The notes under the pieces are model-generated. The model searched no databases and had not been told where the DNA came from. It was given only the letters and a program-made list of their open reading frames with translations. From NCBI GenBank assembly GCA_002104945.1, contig MCFH01000032.1, positions 186,001-250,000 of the forward strand: a stretch of DNA of 64,000 bases, read 5' to 3'. The translations under genes and the position numbers were made by a program. This document shows, piece by piece, positions 46,241 to 58,039 of this stretch; positions within the stretch are counted from its first letter, which is position 1, and every line of letters starts with the position of its first letter. The DNA comes from Piromyces finnis (taxonomy: Eukaryota; Neocallimastigomycota; Neocallimastigomycetes; Neocallimastigales; Neocallimastigaceae).

Positions 46241-49200
46241 GCAGAAAGAATAAACCAAACTATTCAAAATTCTGCTAAAACGCTTTTATATTGGGCTAAA
46301 TTATCTGAAGACTTTTGGAGTTTTGCTGTTAAATATTCTTGTTATATTTACAACAAAATACCACACCAAGGAAACGATAACTTAATTCCTGATGAAGTGT
46401 TTACGAACGAGGAAGCCGATCTAAAATACCTAAAGGTATTTGGATGCATATGCTACTTTAAGGACTATTCTCTTAAAAAGTCAAAATTCGCGCCTAACTC
46501 GAAGGAAGGAATATTTCTTGGGTTCAGTGAAGCACATCACTCATATATCGTCATGGAGATATGTGGTGATAAACTTAAAATCCACTATTCTAGGGAAATA
46601 GAATGCTGTGAAGATAAGCCGGCACATTATAATTATAAAAATAAAAATATAAACGATCCGTATTTCTCTTTTAATGATTCATATAATATCAATAATTACG
46701 ACAGAAAGGACCCCTCAGAATCATCAAAGAACAACAACAATACGGATACAAATTCAATCATAAATAAAGAAAATAATAACACAGAAAGGACTACTTCCAA
46801 GAAAATGGTGAATATCCACTCCGATAATAATGATGAAGAAGAAATAGAAAAAGAAGAAATAGAAAAAGAAGAAATAGAAAAAGAAGAAGTAGAAGAAGAA
46901 ATGGTTGAAGAAGGTAATAACAACAATATGGACGAGGACCCAGCTTATGAAAATACCAAATATAAAGACGAAGAGATAACTACCAAAGAAAAAGAAGAAA
47001 CTAATATAAGGACTAATATTAATTCCAAAATTGAAGAAAATTCAAAAAACAATTTAAACAGTAATTTAAAAAGCGACACTCAAACCAATAACAAAAATAA
47101 TAATTCAAATTCGAAATTTAATAAAAATAAATTTACAAATGACATTTTAAAAGTTTTAGAAGAAATTGCAAATGACAATTGCAATTTCGAAAAGAAAAAT
47201 TACAAAATTTCTAATAATATTGACGAAAATAATAAATACCAATATCCTGTAACTCCTGGTCCCGATTACGTTTGTTCTGGTAATACTCTTGCCGACAAAA
47301 ACAAAAATGAAATCATTAAAAATCCTGAATATTATAAAAATTCTCCTACTGAATATTTTATCACCGAAAATATTTCCTATACCAAAAATACTGGTGAAAA
47401 TACTACTGAATATCCTAATACTGATCATAGTGAAAAAATTTTTATTAATAAAAATTTTTCAAAAATTCAAAATAAAAATGATGACATTCTATTGGATGAT
47501 AAACCAAATAATCCACGTCATAATTCTAGCAAAAATTCTAACGTTACACAAGATAATTCTATCTACTCTGATAATATGGATATTAATCATAATAAAAATT
47601 TAAATTCAAAAATTTCTGATTCTCCTGATATGACACGTGATTCCCATTATTATATCTCAGATGACAATAAATCTATGGATGATCCTGATCCAAACTTGGA
47701 AGATGAAAATGATATCATGGATGATATCATGGCCGATAAATCTGATGATTCCTACCATCCTGAAAGAAAAAGGCCTTGCAGTCCTACCCCTCTGAATGAT
47801 TCCAGTACTCCTAAGAAGCACAAAAACAAATTTATAGCTACCGTTTTTACTGATGCTCCCACTACGTACAAAGAAGCTATGTCTTGCACGAATTCTAAAT
47901 ATTGGAAAGCAGCCATTCAAGATGAATTAAATAATTTACATTCTAACAAAATTATGTCCCTGGTTAAAAATATCCCAAAAAACAAGAATATTATATCTAC
48001 CAAATGGGTTTTTGCTGTTAAAAGGGACAGCAATAATAATATAGTACGTTTTAAAGCTAGACTTGTCGCTAGAGGTTTCCGTCAAAAACAAGGTATTGAT
48101 TTTGACTTAACCTATTCCCCTACATTAAATATTGACAGTCTAAAATTTATTATTGCTATTGCTGCAAAATTTAAGTGGGATATATATCAGCTTGATATAA
48201 AAGCTGCCTACCTCAATGCTCCATTGGATACAGACATTTATACCACAATTCCGCTTGGAGATAGCAACTTTGGGGGAGGATACTGGAAGCTGAATAAAGC
48301 TCTTTATGGTTTAAAACAATCAGGAAGACAATGGAATAAAACAATAGATAAATTCCTGAAAAATAATAACTTTAAACCATTAAAATCCGAACCATGTATT
48401 TATACGTTAAAAGAAAATAAATACGTAAAATGTATAATTGGTCTATATGTAGACGACATGGTTATAATTGGAAAAACAAATACAATAGAGAGAGTAATAA
48501 GCAAAATTAAAAGTAGATTTAAAATATCAAATAGCGGCCCTATTAGTTACATTCTAGGAATAAAGATTGAAAAGAAAGGATCCAAATACATTATTTCCCA
48601 AGAGAATTACATTAATAATGTATTACAAAGATTTCATATGGAAAACGTACGTAGAAGAAATACGCCATGTACAACAACCGACAAGAACACCTCAAATAAT
48701 AACCAATTTGATAAAACAAAATATAAAAGTGCAATAGGTGCATTAATATATCTGTCAAAATGTACAAGACCGGATATAGCGTTTGCAGTAAACAAAGCTG
48801 CAAGAAAATCTGAAAATCCAACAATATCTGACTGGAATACAATTGTAAATATTTTCAGATACATATCTACTACCAAACATTACAAAATCGAATACAGTGG
48901 AGAAGGAAAAATACAAGGATACACTGATTCGGACTACGGAGGCGCAGAAGACTTTAAATCTACCTCTGGAGGGATAATCCTAATGGGAAATAGCCCAATA
49001 TGCTGGTTATCCAAGAAACAAACTTGTGTGGCAACATCTACCGCTGAGGCTGAGTACATTAGTACGTCCATGAATACGAAGAAAATCTTATGGATCAAAA
49101 ACATGGTGGACGAAATTTTTAATTACAACAAAAATATAACTTTATTCACCGACAACAAAGCAAGCAAGAAAATAATAGAAAACGGTGAAATAAACACAAA

Positions 49201-49372
49201 GTTAAAACACATAAATATACACTACCACTTCATTATTGACAACATAGAAAAGAACAATATAAAAATCGAATATGTAAATACTAAAGAAATGTTAGCTGAC
49301 CCTCTAACTAAAGATCTACCTGGTCCAAGAATGTTTGATTATACAAATAAGATATTCTTAAAGAAAATCTAA
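46241..49372 (+). pseudogene. Copia Gag-Pol, C-terminal part (integrase end, reverse transcriptase, RNase H)
   Basis: Resumes with AERINQTIQ of the integrase, in the same frame as the part ending at 40293; the first internal ATG is at 46397. The rest of the integrase (VFGCICYF, GIFLGFSEAHHSY) is followed by an unusually long linker of about 390 residues rich in Asn, Asp, Glu, Lys and Ser (about 46640-47820). Reverse transcriptase: KWVFAVKRD, FKARLVARGF, LDIKAAYLNA, YGLKQSGRQW and YVDDM (about 48447). RNase H: GYTDSDYGG, STAEAEYIS, DNKASKKI. Ends before the polypurine tract. With both halves joined the polyprotein would be about 1760 residues with no other defect. Confidence 0.93.
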
Positions 49373-49384
49373 TTTGAGGGGGAG

Positions 49385-49654
49385 TGTGAACATTTATGGA
49401 CACATAATTTTATTTATTTATATCATATATTTATTACACACGTGACTATTTTATAAAAACATAAACATGTATTAAAAGTGTTGTAAACGTAATGTCTACG
49501 TGTTGTAGAGAAAGTTATTTTTTATTTATTTTATTTTATTTTCTATGGTCACATGACCTTACATCTCATTATATAACTGTAATATTTACAATGTAACTTT
49601 TTCTCTTTGTTAACCTTATTAATAAAATTATTTATTAATTAAATTTATTTCACA
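49385..49654 (+). repeat. 3' LTR of Copia element
   Basis: Same length and apparently same sequence as 37781-38050. Followed by the CTACT duplication and the continuation of repeat G. Confidence 0.93.
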
Positions 49655-50710
49655 CTACTAATATCAAATGTATAATATATTTATAATTATTATTTATAAA
49701 TATAAAAATATATTGATAAAATTATTATTAATAATAAAATATAACTTTCCTGAAATAATAAAAATAAACAATAAATATTATTTTCTTATATAATTAATAT
49801 TTTAAACTGAATTAAATATAATAAATACTAAATAAGTAATTATTAACCTAAAACTAACTTAAACTAAAACTATTAAAATAAAATGAAATAAAATAAAACT
49901 TATACTTAAAACTAAAATATCAAATATTATTTATAAATGAAAAGTTCTCTCTTTTTAATATCTTATTCTTTATCACTATTTTTATATCTTTTCATTTCTT
50001 GTGTAATTAATATTCTAATGTATGTGTAACTTTTGCGTCATAATAATTTATACTAATATAGTTTAATTATTATTAACACTAGTAATTGATATACAATTTA
50101 TAAAAGGATTAGATATTATTCATAAAATATTTAAAATATTATATTTTTCTATGCATCTTGTATCATAAAATGATAAATAATTAAATTTATAAATTATAAA
50201 TTAATAATAATAATAATAACAATAATTAAAATACAGATAAAAATTAAAATATTTAACATGTATGAAATTATTAAATTAAAAATTATAAATGTAAACTTTT
50301 TGTTTATTTAATTGTTTAATTCTTTTTAAATTAAATAGTTTATATTTGTTTATAATTATACTTTAAAATAATAATTTTATATAAATAGTAATAGAAAATG
50401 TTCTTTTTAAAAGATGTTCCTATGTTCCTAATAATCCAGTAAAATTAGATATATACTTTTAAATATTAAATTCAAAAAATGATTTTATAATAAAACTTAT
50501 TTTTAAAAGGGTTACTAATAATCCCTAAAAATTAGAATATAAAACATACATTTTTTTTATTTAATAATACTAGAGTTATTAAATAATGATATAATTTTAT
50601 AATTAAATAAACTTTATATTTTTAAAAATTAACTAATACTTGCAAATGAACAAGTATAAAAATCATTTATTTTATTTTTTTTTTATTTTTTTTAGATACA
50701 AATATTATCA

Positions 50711-51670
50711 TGTTAAGTTTTGGGATTTGGTTATGCGGCCAGGTCAGAATGTTATTAATTATATAGTAAATATGTTTTTTAAGAAATTAAATTTAAATGT
50801 ATAATAACACTTTAAACTTCCAAATGAAAAATTAATATTTATTTTTTTTGAATAACTTTTTATAAAATTTTATTTATTTAGTAATAATAATATAAATGAT
50901 AATATATTTAATAACTATATAATTAAGATTATAACTATAATCTTTACAAAGAATTAAAATCGAATTCAATTCATTCTATTTTATATTCTTTGTTCAGATT
51001 ATTAAATTGATAAAAATAAAGTATTACATGTAATATATTAATAACATAATAAGATTGTTTGTTTGTTTGTTTGTTTGTTTTGTCATGACATAAAATAAAA
51101 TAAACATATGATTAATCATTTAAACACTTGATCCATTAACCTATTTTATAATAATTAGAATTATTTAATTTATAAATGTTAACTGTTACACCTAAATGGT
51201 TTAGTTCTATTTTTAGTAACAGTTACTATCATTAATTAATTTAATATAATTAAAATTTCTATTGATATCTTTTTAATTTTCGTCAAGTCATAAGAAATGT
51301 CTATGATCCATACTTGATATCATATTGATTTTAATTTACCTATTAAAATCTTTAAATGATCATATCTTCCTTAAATGACCAGTTAGAAGGACCGCGATTG
51401 TACCAAAATATAGCTTTTCCTTTAAGCTTTCTAATAAACTTGGTTTCACAACCGTAGCACTTGTTTCGTGTTTGTTTATTTTTGGCTAAGGGTTATAGTG
51501 TATTGATATTAAATTTTTGAAATCATAACCCTTTCACTGAATCAAAATTTAAAAGGTGACTTTTAAAGGTGTTTTGAAATAATTATTGGGATCATTTAAT
51601 TCTAATTATTATGTTTAATTAATTATAGATATTATCTGAATTTGTTTTAAATCCAGTTAATCTCTTCACA
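50711..51670. mobile_element. Solo LTR, family I, second copy
   Basis: TGTTAAGTTTTGGG to CTTCACA, 960 bp, flanked by the duplication TATCA (50706-50710 and 51671-51675). Matches 23756-24712. Confidence 0.85.
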
Positions 51671-51676
51671 TATCAC

Positions 51677-52386
51677 TGTCAAAATCACAATTCATGAAAT
51701 TTGACATTTCATGAAATTTCATAATTTTGAATTATTAGTTAAATTAATTAAAATATTAATTTAATAATATTTTACTAATAATAGTTTATTTAATATAAAT
51801 ATTAATTGGAAAGCTATTTATTATCCGGAGATAAATAGTGTAACAATTAATTAATATTAAACAAACCAATTAGTAAAATAAGATTCATTTAAATAATTAT
51901 TAATATTATTTTTAACAACTTATTAATATCGATATTTAAAGAAAATTATATTATTATTATTATTATATTTTATTAATATTTATATTTATATTATTATTAT
52001 ATTTTATTAATATTTATATTTATATTATTATTATATTTTATTAATATTTATATTTATATTATTATACATGTATAACTTAAATTATATTATTATTATACTT
52101 TATTAATATCAACATTATATTAAAAATGAAAGTATAAATAAGTTGAACAAAGAACAACTTTAAGAAGTTCTTTGTGAGATTATTATACTCATTTTTATAT
52201 AGTAAATTCAATATTTAAAATTAATAATTATCATTTATTTATATTATAAAAATTAAATAAAATATTTCTTAAAAAACTATATTTATTACTCTTTTATTTA
52301 TAAAAATTTATTATTTACTATATAATTAAGCCTATCCTAACCTAGTAGACTTAATTATAGTTCTAAATCCACTCTAACTCTTGACA
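51677..52386. mobile_element. Solo LTR, family K
   Basis: TGTCAA to TTGACA, 710 bp, flanked by ATCAC (51672-51676 and 52387-52391). It contains a roughly 37 bp tandem repeat at about 51960-52070 and an inverted repeat around GAAATTTGACATTTC near its start. No other copy noticed. Confidence 0.75.
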
Positions 52387-52392
52387 ATCACT

Positions 52393-53632
52393 TGTAAAAT
52401 GGGCTAGGATTGGTATGTAACTTGGTCAGAATGTTGTATATAATATAACTTAATTTACCAATAAAATATTAAACTTATTTATTATTAAATCTTTTCTCAA
52501 AACTTATTAAATATTAAAGAATTTAAATAATACTAATTTAAAAATTAAATAGGTTTTTATATTTAAAATAAAAATTTTAATATAATTTAATTATGAAATT
52601 TGTTTATTAATTATTTATTTATTAAGATAATATTTATTAAGTTATATTATAGTTAATAATTAATAATTAATAATCTTACAAAGAATTTCAAAATTGATTT
52701 TAATTCTTTGTTTAAATACTTTTTTCTTACATATAATAAAATTACATTGATATTAATATTGATATTAATAATAAAGATAAAAATAAAATAATTTTAAATT
52801 AAAATATTAATAATTGATATTGATATTAATAATATGAATTCATATGATAGATCTTAAAATTAATCTTTTAAATTACTTTTAAAATAAAAGTATTGTTTTA
52901 ACCATTTTAAATTGTAAATATTTAATATTATAAATTGAGAATAACAATTACTGATACTAATTATATATTCTCATGATCAATTAATTAATAATTATAACTA
53001 ATGATTTTTGATCCAAAGGCTTTTTGGTTTGATTATGATTGAGGTTATTAATCAAAATTATTTGAAAAATTATTAATTGATTTTTATAATTGATTAGGTT
53101 TGTAATCGAAATTATTTATTATCTAACCTTATTTAATAATAATGGAGAATTTTTAAATTAAATTATTTATAGAAAGTTGGATGACTTGAATAATGACTTT
53201 AATTATATAAATTAATATTAATCATTTTAATATATATTATTATATATTTATTGGAACTAATTAAATCTTTAAATAGCTATATCTCAAGAACTAATGGTCT
53301 AAATTAGCTGAAAATTTGTGAGAATATAGATCTCAACTAGTACTTTCTAATAAATTTAATTTGAAGTCTCTAGAAAAGGAAAATAGGACACGAGATTCAG
53401 AAGTTATCACTAGTTTCGTATAGCACATTTTCTTCTCAAGGGTTAATTTATTGAAATTTAAATTTTTGTAATCCTTAACCCTTTTCAATATTAAATTTTT
53501 CCAAGTAAGTGATCTTTTTAATTATTTTTAAAAGTGTTTTATAATTTTTGAAATATAAATTTGATTTTTAAATTGTTTATTTGAATATTTAATTTATTTT
53601 TTAATCGTCTTCTATTCTTGACATCACTTTCT
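52393..53632. mobile_element. Solo LTR, family J (related to I)
   Basis: TGTAAAATGGGC to TTCTTGACA, 1240 bp, flanked by TCACT (52388-52392 and 53633-53637). The start (GGTATGTAACTTGGTCAGAATGTT) resembles the start of family I, and AAGGGTTAA/TTAACCCTT at 53438-53484 matches the hairpin in F and I. Confidence 0.78.
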
Positions 53633-53680
53633 ATAGTAAAATATAGAATTAAGATAATATTTTCTATTGTTTAAAAAAAA

Positions 53681-54482
53681 TGATATAATTTGATAATAAT
53701 CTTAATTTTGAATTTTACTTCAAAAAGTGATTATTATATTATATCTTTTGTTATAACTATATAAGTTATATTGATTAAGATTTAAGATCGTTTTTATAAA
53801 AATTAATAAAATTGTTTTGTTAAAACACTAAATTGTTTTATTAGAAACACTTGTTTTTCTAATATTTAAATATTTAAAATTTTATTTATTTAAGTATAAA
53901 AGTGATTATTAAAATTATAAAATATTAATCTAACTATATAATATTTCTTTATTAATAATAATAATAATGATTAAAATAAGAATATTTACATGTATTTATA
54001 TTTTCTTTTAGATTTAAACTATTTACATTAAAACAATAAAATTAATAACTATTTACAATAAAAGTAATTAGAAATAACAATAAAAGAAATAATTAAAAGT
54101 TAAAGAATATAAAAAGTTGTTTATTTTACAATTAATTAAAGTAATAATTATTTTTAATGTTTTAATAAAGGTGTTTAATTATATTATTTTATAACATGAA
54201 TTATTATATTTGTTTACTTTTAAAGTGTAATTTACTAACGAAGTTATTAAATATTTAATTTAACAATTAATTTAACAAGAGTTATATATTTTGATCTCGA
54301 TTAATTAAAGTTTATTATTTTCTTTTAATAATCAAAACATATGCAGTGTTTAGGATTAATTTTATTTAAGAATTTTGGTAAAGTACTTAATTAAACTATA
54401 ACTTGTTTTAAGTTACTTTTATGGTTAACTTAAAAATCAGGTATAATAATAATTTTATATTTATTAATTTCATTATTTATCA
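53681..54482 (-). mobile_element. Solo LTR, family A (long form)
   Basis: TGATATAATTTG to ATTATTTATCA, 802 bp, the same length as 62061-62862. Flanked by A runs, with LTR B starting four bases later. Confidence 0.75.
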
Positions 54483-55844
54483 AAAATGATACGAAGAAAA
54501 ATATTATCTTAATTCTATAAATGAATATAGAAAGTGATAATATTTGTATCTAAAATTTAATAAATAAAAATAAATAAGAAAATAAAAATAGAATGAATGA
54601 TTTTTATACTTGTTCATTTGCAAGTCTTTGTTAGTTTAAAATATAAAATTATTTTATTTAATTATAAAGTTTTAATATTTAATAACTCTTGTATTATTAA
54701 ATATATATATGTTATGGTTTAATACATCTTGAATGTATGTAAATATAATCACAACTATTATTATAATAAAATTTAATATTATTATCTAATTTTACTGGAT
54801 TATTAGGAACATCTTTTAAAATAAAATAATTCTATCACTATTTATACAAAATTATTATTTTAAAGTATAATTATAAACAAATATAAACTATTTAATTTAA
54901 AACTAAATAAACAATTAAATAGACAAAAAGTTTACATTTATAGTTTTTAATTTAATAATTTTATACATGTTAATTATTTTAATTTTCAACTATCTGTGTT
55001 TTAATATTATTATTATTATTATTATTATAAATTCATAATTTATAAATTTAATTATTTATCAATATCTTCGCCCTTAAGATATAACTTCGTCCCTTGAAGT
55101 TATGAAAAGAAAAATAATAGATAAAGAATTAAATTTTATAAATAATTAAAGATCTTCATTTTATTACTTCTTCTTCTTCTTAGGATTTTCTTCTTTCTTT
55201 CTTTATATGCATGTTTAATTTCTAATGTCCTCAATTAATTTATTTTTAATATATAATTTTCCGGATATTTTTTTTATAGTAGCTGCAGTGTCTTTTTCAA
55301 ATAAATTTATTCTTCATTTATATCCACATCAAATAAAGCTTACTTAAGGTTTATTATTATTTAAAGTTTATTTTCTGATACTTTTATTCCATTATCCACA
55401 TATTATTTTGAAATTCATATAAGTTTTTAGAAGAGCGGAGCAGTGGGAATATAATGTTTTTCATTCAGGTGAAATATACATTATAATTTTATTATTTTAT
55501 AATATATAATTGGTATATTATAATTGATTATGGATTTATAATTGAATTATATTATAATGTTTTTGTATTATAATATTGATTTTATTTTAAATAATTTGAA
55601 TATTTAAAATTTTGATATTAATGTTGTTTATTTAATTATTGGAATTAAATATTTGTGAAATTTTTTTTAATATATATTAATAATATATTGGAATATATTA
55701 ATATATATTGTTGAAGTATTGTTAATTCCGATTTTAATTAATTTTGAAATTAATTAAATTTGAAGTAGCAGTAGTTTCCTATGGGGAACAGAGAGGTTCG
55801 CGTAATTCCCTCCGGCCTTAAGACTAGCTACGCAGTAGATTTTT

Positions 55845-55857
55845 GGATTCTCCACCA
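55845..55857 (-). promoter_or_regulatory. tRNA primer binding site of element B
   Basis: Minus strand TGGTGGAGAATCC, two bases after the 5' LTR. It would pair with a tRNA ending GGATTCTCCACCA. Confidence 0.78.
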
Positions 55858-56390
55858 TTTGATACGAAGAAAAATATTATCTTAATTCTATAAATGAATA
55901 TAGAAAGTGATAATATTTGTATCTAAAATTTAATAAATAAAAATAAATAAGAAAATAAAAATAGAATGAATGATTTTTATACTTGTTCATTTGCAAGTCT
56001 TTGTTAGTTTAAAATATAAAATTATTTTATTTAATTATAAAGTTTTAATATTTAATAACTCTTGTATTATTAAATATATATATGTTATGGTTTAATACAT
56101 CTTGAATGTATGTAAATATAATCACAACTATTATTATAATAAAATTTAATATTATTATCTAATTTTACTGGATTATTAGGAACATCTTTTAAAATAAAAT
56201 AATTCTATCACTATTTATACAAAATTATTATTTTAAAGTATAATTATAAACAAATATAAACTATTTAATTTAAAACTAAATAAACAATTAAATAGACAAA
56301 AAGTTTACATTTATAGTTTTTAATTTAATAATTTTATACATGTTAATTATTTTAATTTTCAACTATCTGTGTTTTAATATTATTATTATT

Positions 56391-56774
56391 TGTAAAAGTT
56401 TTACTAAACTTATAATTTAATATTAAAATATCAAATTAAATAAAAGGTTAAAAGATAACTAGGTTAGAAAAAAAATGTTTTATTAAAATAATCTTAATTG
56501 ATTTATAAATGAATAATTATATTATGTATTATAGTTAAAATAATTCCTTTTTATTTTATTTAAAGAATATATATAATAATAAGATTATTTAATAGTAATA
56601 CTTATTAAGTATTAATAAGATAATAATCTTTACAAAGATTTAATTCATAAAACTATTCTAAACTATTTATACTATTTGTAATTTTACATTTAATACTAAA
56701 ATAACTTTTTAGTACATGATTATATTCATAATATATTTTATAATACTAAGGCTAAACTTAAGACTTACTACTAA

Positions 56775-56821
<47 letters not shown>

Positions 56822-57976
56822 TTCCGAGTGCATTTCTCCCATCGATCAGAGTTAGCTCCAATGGTGGTTCTTAGAGAAACGTTGGCTCATTCCTATTGCT
56901 AGGTGGTTGTGACCCTCCTGGTCTGTCATACTGTTTCTTCAGCTTCGACGCTCACTTAATCCATGTACATTAGATGCATGTCGTTGTACGATATTTCACA
57001 ACTACAATGCTAAGCCTCTTATAGTCAATTTGATCACGTGTCAACCGCCCCCTAATGTTTACACTTAAATTGATTAAGGAATATTATGTGTTTTTGGCAT
57101 AGCCTAAGTCACCACTTATTAAGTTCTAATTTGGAATGTACCATGTACACTAGACCCTCTCAGGCCGGCTAGACGAGTGTTATTATCATAGTAGTAAATT
57201 AGAAAGTTCATTTATACTTACCTGAATATCATAACCCAACCCATGGCAAACCCAGTGGGAAAATCCACAGGCACTGACATCTGCGGGGTCGAACCAGAAG
57301 CCTTATGTATGCTAAGGAAACGCCTTAACAACCAGGATAAAAACTGGAACGATACTACTAATTATTAAAATAACTATTGTTTATATATTTATAATATTAA
57401 TTATTTCTTAATTATAATATAATTCATTGAATATAATATTAATAATTATAATCCTCTAGTTCAAAGATTATAAATTATGTTATTGAAATAATTATTATAA
57501 AATAAAGTTAATTAGTTCCGGAAAATAATTTTAATTTAATTAAACAATAATTTTTTATACTTTGAGTGAATGATTTATGTTTGATATATCAGGGGTGATC
57601 ATTCTCTGAATAAACAATTAATCATTGCTAACAAAATATCTTTAAATTGGAATATCTCGTGAACCAGCAGAGATATTGACCTGATTTTAAGATATGTTGT
57701 TTGTCTCGAGCGTGGCTTTCTAACGAACTTAATTATAACCAAAAAAGATACGCGTGTTTTTTCTTATTCCATTTTAACGATAAGGGTTAAAGTTATTTAT
57801 TATAAAAATTATTAAGGGTTAAGGTCATATTTTAACCTTTTCTAAATTTTTAAATATTTCTTAATAAAATTTTATAATTTATTTGAAAATAAAATATTTG
57901 TTGATTTTGAATTTTCATAAGTGATTTCACAATTCCAAGTGATCTTGAAATTGTAATTTCACTAGTATTCGTGACA
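56391..57976. mobile_element. Solo LTR, family F, in LTR B and split by a SINE
   Basis: TGTAAAAGTTTTAC to GTATTCGTGACA with TTATT on both sides (56386-56390 and 57977-57981). About 1.0 kb without the SINE. It sits at the same place in LTR B as the F copy at 26152, so the two loci share this insertion by descent. Confidence 0.82.
56782..57352 (-). mobile_element. tRNA-derived SINE with poly(A) tail
   Basis: 571 bp insertion whose + strand starts with 37 T, that is, a minus-strand element ending in poly(A). It is flanked by the direct repeat TACTACTAATTATTA (from 56766 and from 57353), and the uninterrupted site is seen at 26527. On the minus strand the 5' end has a TGGTTGTTAAGGCG A-box-like stretch (about 57320-57335), TTAGCAT reminiscent of a tRNA-Ala(AGC) anticodon loop, and the B box GGTTCGACCCC (57285-57296). 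It is much richer in GC than its surroundings. No ORF. Only one copy in the window, so a 5'-truncated LINE with a tRNA-like head cannot be excluded. Confidence 0.75.
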
Positions 57977-58039
57977 TTATTATTATTATTATAAATTCAT
58001 AATTTATAAATTTAATTATTTATCAAAAAATTGTAAAGA

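Larger units (their letters stand above)
37781..49654 (+). mobile_element. Ty1/Copia retrotransposon, interrupted by Gypsy H
   Basis: 270 bp LTRs (37781-38050, 49385-49654) start TGTGAA, end TTCACA and look identical. The target duplication is CTACT on both sides. The polypurine tract TTTGAGGGGGAG precedes the 3' LTR. Removing Gypsy H (40294-46235) and one GTAAA restores one long reading frame. The element is recent; Gypsy H is younger still. Confidence 0.95.
37202..50165. mobile_element. LTR family G, split by the Copia element
   Basis: Starts TGATAACGGATTGG, three A residues after LTR A, and continues after the Copia insertion from 49660 to a CTTGTATCA end at 50165. TGATA/TATCA terminal inverted repeats; about 1.09 kb without the insert. 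A partial inverted copy lies at 59690-59951. Solo LTR. Confidence 0.65.
50171..53680 (+). mobile_element. LTR family B, opposite orientation, split by three solo LTRs
   Basis: Reads TGATAAATAATTAAATTT from 50171 to 50710. It resumes as single bases between the insertions and after 53638 (CTTTCTATA...AGAATTAAGATAATA), so its sequence is the reverse complement of the B copies elsewhere. The final bases diverge. Contains solo LTRs I, K and J at adjacent sites. Confidence 0.65.
54487..58025 (-). mobile_element. Non-autonomous LTR element B (no coding capacity)
   Basis: Two B LTRs (54487-55061; 55860 to 58025, the latter split by repeat F) enclose 798 bp of non-coding sequence. On the minus strand the 5' LTR is followed by AA and TGGTGGAGAATCC, a tRNA primer site. 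The 3' LTR is preceded by AAGGGCGAAGATA, a plausible polypurine tract. A runs on both sides (54483-54486; 58026-58030) are consistent with a target duplication in the oligo-A tract. The right end lies 14 bp upstream of tRNA copy 3. This size and structure fit a TRIM-like element mobilised in trans. Confidence 0.8.

Noticed and set aside
55740-55857. GC-richer block ending TCTCCACCA, at first suspected to be a tRNA
   Set aside because: No cloverleaf forms; it is explained as the primer site and leader of element B on the minus strand.
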